64,000 bases of DNA from Rathayibacter sp. VKM Ac-2760 (GTDB taxonomy: Bacteria > Actinomycetota > Actinomycetes > Actinomycetales > Microbacteriaceae), in NCBI RefSeq assembly GCF_009834185.1, contig NZ_CP047173.1, positions 1,054,001 to 1,118,000 of the forward strand, given 5' to 3'. The position numbers were made by a program, and so were the translations under genes. The notes under the pieces were generated by a model. The model had not been told where the DNA came from, did not search any database, and worked only from the letters and a program-made list of their open reading frames with translations. This document shows, piece after piece, positions 1 to 9,021 of the stretch (position 1 is the stretch's first letter; each line of letters starts with the position of its first letter).

Positions 1-606
1 GTCGCCGTCGCGGTCGAGCTTGCGGCTGTATCCGGCGTCTCCCGTGCTGATCGGCGCGGCTCCTGCTGCTCGGACGGCGTCGCAGTTCGCGTAGTACGTC
101 GAGGTCGCCGGGGCGGCGGCGGCCGGTGCTGCCGGAGCGACCTCGGCCACCGCGACGGGTGCCGCAGCGCTGCTCGCTGCGGCCGTCTCGAGCTCGGTGA
201 TGCGCGCATCTCGTGCGGCGAGGGTCGTCGCCGACGACGACGCGTCCGCCGTCAGCGAGTCGATCCTCGCTTGGAGCGCCGCAGCGGAGGCCTCTGCGGC
301 GGACAGCGCGCCCTCGGCCGTCGAGCGAGCGGTCTCGGCTGCGGAAGCGGCCTCCGCCTGCGCGTCGAACGTCTCCTGCGCCTGCGCCAGCTCGGACTGC
401 GCTGCCTCGAGCTGCTGCTGCACCTCGGCCGTCCCGGTCGCGCCGGCGCCCGTCCCCGTCACGGAGCCGAGCACGAGGGTCGCGGCCGACGTCGAGACGA
501 GAACCCAGAGGGGCACCGTGCGGCGCTTCTTCGTCGTCCCGCGCTGCGCAGCGGGAAGGGGCGGCGGCCAGCCGGCCGCGTCGTTGCGTGAAGTCGTGTC
601 GTGCAT
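1..606 (-). CDS. Excalibur calcium-binding domain protein, secreted/anchored (partial, C-terminus outside window)
   Basis: The gene runs leftward out of the window: 202 codons are present and the stop is not seen. Seen in the translation: a basic Pro-rich start with a KKRR patch, one hydrophobic segment at about residues 31-52, a long Ala/Glu/Gln-rich coiled coil (about 60-145), a Pro/Ala linker, then from about residue 171 YYANCDAVRAAG followed by YSRKLDRDGD at the edge. The last part matches the start of an excalibur domain, whose DxDxDG loop binds calcium; such domains sit at the C-terminus of exported proteins. The ATG at 606 follows a GAGAGGG ribosome-binding site. The role is unknown; a cell-envelope protein exposed outside the membrane is the best inference. 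Confidence 0.8.
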   Translation of the reverse strand, partial: MHDTTSRNDAAGWPPPLPAAQRGTTKKRRTVPLWVLVSTSAATLVLGSVTGTGAGATGTAEVQQQLEAAQSELAQAQETFDAQAEAASAAETARSTAEGALSAAEASAAALQARIDSLTADASSSATTLAARDARITELETAAASSAAAPVAVAEVAPAAPAAAAPATSTYYANCDAVRAAGAAPISTGDAGYSRKLDRDGD

Positions 607-717
607 GGTGCCCTCTCGTGATCGGTGAGCAGTCCGATCGCAGATCACCGCCGACAGCTAACCGTCATCTGAGGGCCAACGCAAGCTTCTCGATCGACGG
701 GATCCGGCCGGCGCGGG

Positions 718-840
718 TCAGGCACAGTCGACGATGAAGCGCATCAGCGTGGTCGCGTCGTCCGTCTCGAACACCTCGTCGAGGGCGCGGTTGAATTCGA
801 GGCGGCGGCTGTAGGGGATGAGGACCCGCAGCGGCGTCGA
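718..840 (-). pseudogene. C-terminal remnant of an unidentified protein
   Basis: Reading leftward to the TGA at 718-720, the last 35-40 codons look like a genuine protein end (VLIPYSRRLEFNRALDEVF ... TTLMRFIVDCA) with ordinary amino-acid composition. Upstream of about 840 the frame runs straight into the palindrome cluster at 842-889 and meets a stop near 940, with no credible start. I read this as the 3' end of a gene whose 5' part was lost or replaced. I cannot name the family. Confidence 0.4.
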
Positions 841-841
841 C

Positions 842-952
842 CGTCTCAGCGCTGAGACGCCGGTCGGCTCCGTCTCAGCCGTGAGACGGCCCGAGAGAGG
901 GGATCGCCCGGTCGCTGCGTGGGGTGATGGTGCAGAACATCAGCTGAGACGG
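842..952. repeat. Cluster of GCTGAGACGG half-sites forming two palindromes
   Basis: CGTCTCAGCGCTGAGACG at 842-859 is a perfect 18-bp palindrome. CCGTCTCAGCCGTGAGACGG at 870-889 is a second palindrome with one central exception, centred 29 bp away. A single half-site GCTGAGACGG follows at 943-952. Five copies of the same half-site in about 110 bp suggest an operator cluster or a recombination footprint; nothing shows which. Confidence 0.5.
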
Positions 953-1003
953 CCTCTCATCGCTGATGGCGGATGAGCACGGTTCTGCGCTGATGTTCTG
1001 CAC
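930..1003. repeat. 15-bp inverted repeat, possible terminator or element end
   Basis: GTGCAGAACATCAGC (930-944) is repeated in reverse complement as GCTGATGTTCTGCAC (989-1003), with a 44-bp spacer. It lies just 3' of the DUF305 gene, so it could act in termination, but the spacer is long for a simple hairpin. Confidence 0.4.
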
Positions 1004-1015
1004 GGAGCGCGGCGG

Positions 1016-1690
1016 TCAGGCGGCCGGACGGTCCTCGAGCATCTGCTCCATCAGCGAGATCTCGGCCTCCTGGGCCTTCACGACGGAGGAGGCGAAGTCG
1101 GTGGCCACCGTGGCGCGGCTGCGGGCGAGGAGCGCCTCGGCCATGTCGATGGCGCCGCGGTGGTGGGCGATCATCAGCTCGAGGAACCTGCGGTCGAAGT
1201 CGCGGCCGCTGAGCGTGCTCAGCTCGGTGATCTGCTCGGGCGTCGCGAGCCCGGGCATGCTGGCGGGGACGACGTCCTCCTCGGTGGACATGCCCATGGC
1301 GGAGTGCTCGTCGGCGGCGCCGGCCAGGGTCGGCCGGCCCATCCACGTCATCGACGGCTCGGGCGCGGCCTGCGGCAGGCCCCAGGAGTTCAGCCAGCCG
1401 AAGAGCTGACCGGCTTGCTGCTGCTGGGTGAGCAGGATGTCCTTCGAGACGGTGAGGACCTCGTCGTCGGCGCTGCGGTCGCGGGCGATCATCGCCAGCT
1501 CGGCGCCTTGGAGGTGGTGCACCTGCATGTCGCGGGCGAAGCCGGCCTCCGCGCTCGTCGTCGACGGGGTGGCCGAGGAGGAGAACGGGGCGAGGGCGCC
1601 GAAGAGGTAGCCGCCCGCCGCGCCCAGCAGGAGGGCGACGACGGCGACGGCCGCGACGAGGAGGCGGCCCTTACTGCTTGCCGGGCGCAT
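1016..1690 (-). CDS. DUF305 family membrane-anchored protein
   Basis: A 224-residue protein with an N-terminal membrane anchor or signal (LLVAAVAVVALLLGAAGGYL, about residues 10-29) and a DUF305 domain. Its two hallmark His segments are seen: FARDMQVHHLQGAELAM and LELMIAHHRGAIDMAEAL. DUF305 is a ferritin-like helical domain, often encoded beside metal-handling (copper) genes. The reading frame could start at 1714, but ATG 1690 gives a natural start and overlaps the end of the upstream DUF3105 gene by 20 nt, so the two are probably translated together. The actual ligand cannot be told from sequence. Confidence 0.85.
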   Translation of the reverse strand: MRPASSKGRLLVAAVAVVALLLGAAGGYLFGALAPFSSSATPSTTSAEAGFARDMQVHHLQGAELAMIARDRSADDEVLTVSKDILLTQQQQAGQLFGWLNSWGLPQAAPEPSMTWMGRPTLAGAADEHSAMGMSTEEDVVPASMPGLATPEQITELSTLSGRDFDRRFLELMIAHHRGAIDMAEALLARSRATVATDFASSVVKAQEAEISLMEQMLEDRPAA

Positions 1691-2300
1691 CGATGCCTCC
1701 GGTGCACGGGGCACCGGGCTCGGGTGCGGTCGACGCCTGCCAGAAGCGCTCGATGAACGCGTCGATCCGCGGGTCCTCGGGGGAGTCGATCGCGACCTGG
1801 GCGTCCCACGCGCTGAGCACGATGGGGGAGTCGAGGCCCTCGTAGGGCGAGACGACGGCGTAGGTGTCGGGCATCGCGGCGATCAGGGCGTCGACCTCGC
1901 TCTGCGGGAGGGAGGGGTCGTAGGTCGCCCAGACGGCGCCGTGCTCGAGGTCGTGCACGGCGTTCTCGTTCGGGACGGGCTCGTTGTAGACGCCGCAGTT
2001 CATCCAGACGGCGTTGTGCGGGCCGCCCGCCGGGGGAGTCTGCGCGTAGTCGACGGCGCCGGCGACGTGGGTCGCGTCGTTCTCGAAGGTCTGCAGACCG
2101 TCGATCTGGCGGGCCTCGACGATCTGCTGGTTGCCGAGGACGGTGACCGCGACGATGCCGCCGATCGCGACGACGGCGAGGGCCGAGAGCGACCAGATCC
2201 AGATCCGGCCGCTGCGCTTGCGCTTGGCCTGCTCGCGCTTGTAGGCCTCGACCTTGTCCTGGCGGGCGCGGTTCTTGGCGGACATCGTGTCTTTGGGCAC
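1671..2300 (-). CDS. DUF3105 family membrane protein
   Basis: A 209-residue protein: a basic cytoplasmic start rich in Arg/Lys (about 1-30), one membrane segment (about 33-55) and an extracytoplasmic DUF3105 domain with HNAVWMNCGVYNEPVP and NAVHDLEHGAVWATYDP, the conserved Cys/His region of that family. Start is GTG 2300; an in-frame ATG at 2285 is an alternative. It overlaps the following DUF305 gene by 20 nt. This pairing recurs in actinobacteria, and a periplasm-facing metal or redox role is inferred from the Cys and His pattern only. Confidence 0.8.
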   Translation of the reverse strand: MPKDTMSAKNRARQDKVEAYKREQAKRKRSGRIWIWSLSALAVVAIGGIVAVTVLGNQQIVEARQIDGLQTFENDATHVAGAVDYAQTPPAGGPHNAVWMNCGVYNEPVPNENAVHDLEHGAVWATYDPSLPQSEVDALIAAMPDTYAVVSPYEGLDSPIVLSAWDAQVAIDSPEDPRIDAFIERFWQASTAPEPGAPCTGGIDAPGKQ

Positions 2301-2430
2301 GGTGGCGTCTCTCGTTCTGATCGCGGGGTGGCGCGCCGGGGAGGGCGCAGGCGCCTGAGAGGCGCTCTCAGAGGATAACGAGCGAGGCTCCGGATCGGAT
2401 CAATGCGGGGTGGGAGTGCTGGCGGTGGGC

Positions 2431-2570
2431 GGGTCTCCATACGCCCTGCGGGCTACTCGACCAGCATGTTCGTGCGCCCGCCCTTGCATGGAGATCGAGC
2501 CGCACTCGCAGAGGGCGTCGCTTCATGCGGATCGAGTAGCCCTCGCGGAGGGCGTATCGAGACCCCCCGG
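2431..2570. repeat. Family A intergenic palindrome, copy 1
   Basis: Two facing half-elements: GGTCTC...ACGCC-CTGCG-GGCTACTCGACCAGCATG at 2431-2467 and its inverse CATG...ATCGAGTAGCCC...GGGCGTATCGAGACC at about 2523-2564. It fills the gap between the DUF3105 promoter side and the end of mntH. Each half can fold as a hairpin; the copy nearest mntH may serve as its terminator. Confidence 0.75.
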
Positions 2571-2572
2571 GG

Positions 2573-3817
2573 TCAGCCGGTGAAGGTGAGCCAGAGGAGC
2601 AGGCCGTTGAGGACGATCAGGAAGGCGGCGGCGAGGATCGCGCCGAGGGTGGTGAACCAGCGGTTCGCCTGGTCGCCCATCAGGGCGCGGTCGCGGGTGA
2701 GGGCGACGAGCGGGATGAGCGCGAACGGGATGCCGAAGGACAGCACGACCTGGCTCAGCACGAGCGCGCGGGTGGGGTCGAAGCCGATTCCGAGCACGAT
2801 CAGCGCCGGGATCAGCGTGACGAGGCGGCGGGCGACGAGCGGCACCCGCAGGTTCAGCAGCCCGTGCATGATCTCCGCGCCCGCGTAGGCGCCGACCGAG
2901 GTCGAGGCCAGTCCGGAGGCGAGCAGGCCGACCGCGAAGAGCGTCGCGACGACCGGGCCGAGGGCCGCGCCGATCGCGGCGTGCGCGCCCTCGAGGCTGT
3001 CGGTGCCGGCGACGCCGGAGAGCGAGTGCGCGGCGAGCAGGAGGATCGCGAGGTTCACGGTGCCCGCGATCGCGAGCGCAACGGTGACGTCGATCCGGGT
3101 GGCCGTGAGGATCCTCCGGCGCGCGGTCACCCCGTCGACGCGGCCGAAGCGGTCACGGGCGAGGGCCGAGTGCGCGTAGATCGCGTGCGGCATGACGGTC
3201 GCGCCGAGGATGGAGGCCGCGAGCAGCACCGACTCCGACCCGTCGAAGCGGGGCAGGAGCCCCGCGGCCGCCGCGCCCGCGTCCGGCGGATCGACGACCA
3301 CGCCCACGGTGAAGCCGACCGCGATGACGACCATCAGCGCCGTGATGACGCGCTCGAAGGGCTGCGCTCCGCCGCGGGTCTGGATGACCAGGAGCACCAG
3401 AGAGACGGCCCCGGTGACGAGCCCGCCCGCGAGCAGCGGCAGTCCGAACAGCAGATTCAGCGCGATCGCCCCGCCGATCACCTCGGCGAGATCGGTGGCG
3501 ATCGCGACCGTCTCGGCCTGCAGCCAGTACGCGCGCCGGCCCCAGCGGCCGCGGAGCCGCTCGCCGAGCAGCTCGGGCAGACTCTTGCCGGTCATCAGGC
3601 CGAGCTTGGCCGAGAGGTACTGGATCAGCCAGGCCATCAGGTTGCCGAGGACGACGACCCAGACGAGCAGATAGCCGAAGCGGGCACCCGCCGTCATATT
3701 GCTGGCGACGTTGCCCGGATCGAGGTAGGCGACTCCGGCGACCATCGCGGGGCCGAGCAGCCGGAGCAGGCGTGCATCGGCCGGACCCCGCGTCGTGGCG
3801 GTGATCGGAGGGGTCAT
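2573..3817 (-). CDS. mntH: NRAMP-family divalent metal (Mn2+) transporter MntH
   Basis: A 414-residue polytopic membrane protein of the NRAMP family, which imports Mn2+/Fe2+ with protons. The metal-site motif in TM1 is intact (AYLDPGN, about residue 33) and so is the TM6 motif (GATVMPHAIYAHS). About eleven hydrophobic segments follow. The frame stays open far upstream, but the ATG at 3817 starts just before the conserved LLGPAMVAGVAYLDPGN region. The gene is divergent from cbs with a 159-bp gap that carries an inverted repeat (3869-3905). No MntR or riboswitch signature was recognised. Confidence 0.9.
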   Translation of the reverse strand: MTPPITATTRGPADARLLRLLGPAMVAGVAYLDPGNVASNMTAGARFGYLLVWVVVLGNLMAWLIQYLSAKLGLMTGKSLPELLGERLRGRWGRRAYWLQAETVAIATDLAEVIGGAIALNLLFGLPLLAGGLVTGAVSLVLLVIQTRGGAQPFERVITALMVVIAVGFTVGVVVDPPDAGAAAAGLLPRFDGSESVLLAASILGATVMPHAIYAHSALARDRFGRVDGVTARRRILTATRIDVTVALAIAGTVNLAILLLAAHSLSGVAGTDSLEGAHAAIGAALGPVVATLFAVGLLASGLASTSVGAYAGAEIMHGLLNLRVPLVARRLVTLIPALIVLGIGFDPTRALVLSQVVLSFGIPFALIPLVALTRDRALMGDQANRWFTTLGAILAAAFLIVLNGLLLWLTFTG

Positions 3818-3868
3818 TGCAGGTGTTGTCCGTTCCGGTCGTCGGTGACGCGAGGACCCCCACGATAG

Positions 3869-3905
3869 GGCACTCCCCCCTCCCGGAGCCACGCCCGGGA
3901 GTGCC
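3869..3905. promoter_or_regulatory. Inverted repeat between divergent mntH and cbs
   Basis: GGCACTCCC (3869-3877) and GGGAGTGCC (3897-3905) are perfect 9-bp arms around a 19-nt spacer, 52 bp upstream of the mntH start and 71 bp upstream of cbs. It may be an operator or 5' UTR stem for either gene; no consensus was matched. Confidence 0.35.
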
Positions 3906-3976
3906 GTGCACGAGCCGCTTCCGGGGGCGCCGACGGCTCCCGTCATCCGCCGATCCGCGGTTGCTACGCTTTCCGC

Positions 3977-5398
<1,422 letters not shown>

Positions 5399-5446
5399 GC
5401 GCCGCCCCCTCTTCCCCCACCCCCTCTACTCGGAAAGCTCGCGATC

Positions 5447-6598
5447 ATGCCCAAGAAGCAGCACTTCGACACCCGCGCCATCCACGCCGGCCAGGAGTTC
5501 GACCCGACCACCGGCGCGGTCGTCCCGCCCGTCTACATGACCTCGACGTTCGTCCAGGACGGCATCGGCGGCTTCCGCGGCGGCTACGAGTACGCCCGCT
5601 CGGCGAACCCGACCCGCGACTCGCTGCAGGAGCTGATCGCCTCGCTCGAGGGCGCGGACGTCGCCTACTCGTTCGCCTCCGGTCTCGCCGCCGAGGACAC
5701 GCTGCTCCGCGCGGCGCTCGCTCCCGGCGACCACATCGTGCTCGGCAACGACGCGTACGGCGGCAGCCACCGGCTGATCGACCGGGTGCACGCGGCCTGG
5801 GGCATCAGCAACACCGCGGTCGACATGTCGAACCTGCGCGAGGTGCAGAACGCGATCCACCCCGGCGAGACGAAGATGCTCTGGGTGGAGACGCCGTCGA
5901 ACCCGCTGATGACCATCAGCGACATCGCGGAGCTGGCCGATCTGGCTCACGCGCACGACCTGATCGTCGTCGTCGACAACACCTTCGCCTCCTCGGCCCT
6001 GCAGCAGCCGCTCGCCCTCGGTGCGGACGTGGTGGTGCACTCGACGACGAAGTACCTCGGCGGGCACTCGGACGTGGTCGGCGGCGCGCTCGCGCTGCGC
6101 TCCGGCCCGCTCGCGGAGAAGGTCGCCTTCCTCCAGTTCGCGGTCGGCGCGATCTCGAGCCCGATGGACGCCTGGCTGACGGTGCGCGGCATCAAGACCC
6201 TCGCGATCCGGATGGAGCGGCACTCCTCGAACGCGCAGAAGGTCGCCGAGTTCCTCGACGGGCACTCCGCCGTGACGGCGGTCCACTACCCGGGGCTGCC
6301 GTCGCACCCTGGGCACGAGCTGGCGAAGCGCCAGATGTCCGGCTTCGGCGGCATGCTCTCGGTCGAGCTCGCGACGCCGCGGGCCGCGCGGAAGTTCGCG
6401 GAGTCGACGCAGCTGTTCCAGCTGGCGGAGTCGCTGGGCGGCGTCGAGTCGCTGATCGGCTACCCGAGCGAGATGACGCACGCGTCGGTCAAGGGCACGC
6501 CGCTCGAGGTGTCGGAGTCGCTCGTGCGGCTCTCGGTCGGCATCGAGGACGCGAGCGACCTGATCGCGGACCTCGCGGCGGCGCTGCCGAAGAAGTAG
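5447..6598 (+). CDS. metB: Cystathionine gamma-synthase / gamma-lyase (trans-sulfuration PLP enzyme)
   Basis: A 383-residue Cys/Met-metabolism PLP enzyme. PLP lysine is K202 in HSTTKYLGGHSD; EYARSANPTR (near 63), AYGGSHR and VETPSNPLM are the expected conserved stretches. Placed 48 bp after cbs, it either makes cystathionine from an activated homoserine or cleaves cystathionine to cysteine; gamma-synthase and gamma-lyase cannot be separated reliably by sequence. The pair mirrors the mycobacterial cbs-metB neighbourhood. No riboswitch was noticed ahead of the operon. Confidence 0.88.
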   Translation: MPKKQHFDTRAIHAGQEFDPTTGAVVPPVYMTSTFVQDGIGGFRGGYEYARSANPTRDSLQELIASLEGADVAYSFASGLAAEDTLLRAALAPGDHIVLGNDAYGGSHRLIDRVHAAWGISNTAVDMSNLREVQNAIHPGETKMLWVETPSNPLMTISDIAELADLAHAHDLIVVVDNTFASSALQQPLALGADVVVHSTTKYLGGHSDVVGGALALRSGPLAEKVAFLQFAVGAISSPMDAWLTVRGIKTLAIRMERHSSNAQKVAEFLDGHSAVTAVHYPGLPSHPGHELAKRQMSGFGGMLSVELATPRAARKFAESTQLFQLAESLGGVESLIGYPSEMTHASVKGTPLEVSESLVRLSVGIEDASDLIADLAAALPKK

Positions 6599-6667
6599 GG
6601 GCGGGCCGGGGGCGGGTCTGCGGCGGTTCTGCAGGGTCGGGCTCGCTGTCGGCTCCGCGGGTCGCTG

Positions 6668-7190
6668 TCGGCTCTGCGGGTCACCTTCGGCTCGTGAATT
6701 CGGGTTCGGCTCGTGGGATCCGGCTGTTTCAGCGAGCCGGGGGTGTTCCTGCGTGCCGAGGGCGCGGGCCGGAGCTGCTCGGTCACCTCCGGCTCGTGGA
6801 TTCCGGTAGGGCTCGTGGGATGCGGCTGATTCCGCGAGCCCGGGGGGCTTCTGCGAGCCGGAGGTGCGACGGGAGTGGTTCGGCCGGCTTCGGCTCGTGG
6901 ATTCCGGTTCGGCTCGTCGGATCCGGCTGATTCCGCGTGCCGGGGGTGTTTCTGCGTGCCGGAGGTGCGAGATGGAGCTGTTCGGTCGCCTCCGGCTCGT
7001 AGATTCCGGTTCGGCTCGTCGAATCCGGCTGATCCCGCGAGCCCGGAGTGATTCTGCGAGCCGGAGGTGCGACGGTAGTGGTCCGGCCGGCTTCGGCTCG
7101 TGGATTCGGGTTCGGCTCGCGGGATCCGGCTGATTCCGCGAGCCGGAGGTGATTCCGCGAGCCGCAGGTGATTCCGCGAGCCGGAGGTGT
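6668..7190. repeat. Family C tandem repeat array, copy 1 (about five 101-102-bp units)
   Basis: The 670 bp between metB and the cyclase gene hold no gene. They hold units that begin CGGCTCGTGGATTCCGG at 6688, 6790, 6891, 6993 and 7094, a period of 101-102 bp. Each unit carries two forward half-sites (CGGCTCGTGGAWTC) followed by two reverse ones (TTCCGCGAGCCGGAGGTG or CGTGCCGGAGGTG), so every unit could fold on itself. Three extra reverse half-sites close the array at about 7132-7190. No coding capacity is conserved from unit to unit. Confidence 0.8.
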
Positions 7191-7270
7191 CCGGACGCTG
7201 TCCTGATCCGTCCGGTCCGTGGCGGTTCTTCGTGTGTCGGTCAGATCCTGCCACTGGCACCATCGGAGCC

Positions 7271-7951
7271 ATGACCTCGTCCGCCCGCCGCCTCGTCGAT
7301 CTCAGCCACACCGTCTCGGACGGCCTCGTGACCTACCCGGGACTGCCGGCCCCGCGGATCCGTCCGCACCTGACTCGCGAGGCGTCGCGCGCGGCGTACG
7401 CGCCCGGCACCGAGTTCGCGCTCGACGTCATCGAGATGATCGGCAACACCGGCACCTACCTCGACAGCCCGTTCCACCGCTACGAGGGCGGCACCGACCT
7501 GTCCGGGCTCGCCCTCGAGTCCCTCGTCGATCTCCCGGCCGTCGTGGTCGACGTCCGCGGATCGGGCGAGCGCGGGATCGCTCGGGCGGCGCTCGACGGT
7601 CTCGACGTCGCCGGAGCCGCGGTGCTGCTCTCGACCGGCTGGGACGCGCACTTCGCCACGCCCGGGTACGCGAGCGGCGCGCCCTTCCTCACCGCGGCCG
7701 GGGCGGAGGCGCTGATCGCCGGCGGCGCGGTGCTCGTCGGCATCGACTCGCTCAACATCGACGACGTCGAGGGCGGCGGCGAGCGGCCGGCCCACAGCCT
7801 CCTCCTCGCCGCGGGAGTGCACGTCGTGGAGCACCTCCGCGGGCTCGAGCAGCTGCCCGCCACGGGCGCCCGCTTCACCGCCGTGCCGCCGAAGGTGAGC
7901 GGCTTCGGCACCTTCCCGGTGCGGGCCTACGCCGTCGTCGGTGGCCGCTGA
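7271..7951 (+). CDS. Cyclase family protein (kynurenine-formamidase-like metal hydrolase)
   Basis: A 226-residue protein of the cyclase/KynB fold: DLSHTVSDGLVTYPGLP at the start, the metal-loop region NTGTYLDSPFHRYEGG (about 57-72), then STGWD and GIDSLNID. Characterised members hydrolyse N-formylkynurenine with two metals held by HxGTHxDxPxH. Here the first His is Asn and the second is Tyr, while D and the last H stay, so metal binding must differ from KynB. The frame is open further upstream, but ATG 7271 lies directly before conserved sequence. It is 40 bp ahead of the glycosyltransferase cluster; the substrate is unknown. Confidence 0.8.
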   Translation: MTSSARRLVDLSHTVSDGLVTYPGLPAPRIRPHLTREASRAAYAPGTEFALDVIEMIGNTGTYLDSPFHRYEGGTDLSGLALESLVDLPAVVVDVRGSGERGIARAALDGLDVAGAAVLLSTGWDAHFATPGYASGAPFLTAAGAEALIAGGAVLVGIDSLNIDDVEGGGERPAHSLLLAAGVHVVEHLRGLEQLPATGARFTAVPPKVSGFGTFPVRAYAVVGGR

Positions 7952-7995
7952 GACCACCGGCCGCCCAGGTGGGCCTGGCTATCCTGGGGCGATGC

Positions 7996-9021
7996 ATGCC
8001 GCCATCGCCGCGCTCGGCCGCCGCCTCCGGCCCCGCACGCGCCTCGCCGCGCTGGGGGCCCGGGTCCACCCGCGGACCGCCTGCTCCGCTCGCGCGGGCC
8101 GCCCGATCGGCCCCGCTCCGCCTCCGCGAGCGCCGGGCCGCGGCCGTCGCCGCCCGCCCGATCGACCACCCGCGATCGCTCGCGTTCCGCCGCGAGCTCG
8201 CCGGCCTCGACCTCGCCAACCGCTTCTCCCGCCGCCCGGTCGTCGACCCGGCCGGCGAGGTCGTCGTCACGATGACGACCCACGGCGAGCGGATCCAGCG
8301 CGTCCACGTCGCGATCGAGTCGATCGCCCGCGGTGCCGTCCGCCCGGCGCGCCTCGTGCTCTGGCTCGACGATCCGGCACTGTTCGCCGCGCTGCCGACG
8401 AGCCTCGAGCGCCTGCGCCGCCGCGGCCTCGAGATCCGCCTCGTCGACGGCTGGCGCGTGCACACCAAGTACTACCCGCACCTGCTCTCGGGGCGAGCGG
8501 CGGAGCGCGACCTGGTCACCTCCGACGACGACATCGTCTACCCGCGCACCTGGCTCCGCGGCCTGCTCGACGCCCGCTCGCGCTATCCGCGCGAGACGGT
8601 GCTCTGCTACCGCGCGCACCGGGTGCTCGTCGCCGACGGCGCCGTGGCGCCGTACACGAGCTGGCCGCCCGTCGCGGACACCCGGGCGGGCCACGACGTC
8701 TTCGGCACCTCGGTCTCGGGCCAGCTCTTCCCGAGCGAGCTGATGGTCGCGATCGCCGAGCACGGCGACGCCTTCCGCGAGGTCGCGCCCGACGCCGACG
8801 ACATCTGGCTGCACGTGCGCGCGGTCGACGCGGGCTACCGGGTCGCGCAGATCGAGCCGACGGCCGAGCTCTTCCCGTTCGTCCCGCGGACGCAGCAGAG
8901 CGGCCTCTACCTCGTCAACTACTGGGACGGCGGCAACGACCGCCAGGTCGGCGCCAGCTACACCCCCGAGGTGACCGCCCGCATCGCCGCGGACGCCGAC
9001 CGACAGGGAGGGCGCGCATGA
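7996..9021 (+). CDS. GT-A-type glycosyltransferase (N-terminus possibly frameshifted)
   Basis: From about residue 60 the protein is convincing: VVVTMTTHGERI, LVLWLDDPAL, and LVTSDDDIVYPRTWL, where the DDD triplet is a candidate metal/nucleotide-sugar DxD motif. PDADDIWLHVRAV near the C-terminus resembles the acceptor-side acidic motif of such enzymes. The first about 30 codons in this frame (from ATG 7996) read poorly, while ATG 7992 in another frame gives a natural basic start (MHAAIAALGRRLRPRTRLAA). A single indel near 8075 would join the two. It ends in an ATGA overlap with the next glycosyltransferase. Donor and acceptor sugars are unknown. Confidence 0.7.
   Translation: MPPSPRSAAASGPARASPRWGPGSTRGPPAPLARAARSAPLRLRERRAAAVAARPIDHPRSLAFRRELAGLDLANRFSRRPVVDPAGEVVVTMTTHGERIQRVHVAIESIARGAVRPARLVLWLDDPALFAALPTSLERLRRRGLEIRLVDGWRVHTKYYPHLLSGRAAERDLVTSDDDIVYPRTWLRGLLDARSRYPRETVLCYRAHRVLVADGAVAPYTSWPPVADTRAGHDVFGTSVSGQLFPSELMVAIAEHGDAFREVAPDADDIWLHVRAVDAGYRVAQIEPTAELFPFVPRTQQSGLYLVNYWDGGNDRQVGASYTPEVTARIAADADRQGGRA

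Noticed and set aside
3818..3976. Manganese riboswitch ahead of mntH
   Set aside because: An inverted repeat is present but the conserved loop sequences of that riboswitch were not recognised.
6668..7190. CRISPR array
   Set aside because: Units are nearly wholly repetitive, about 101 bp, with internal inverted half-sites and no unique spacers or cas genes.
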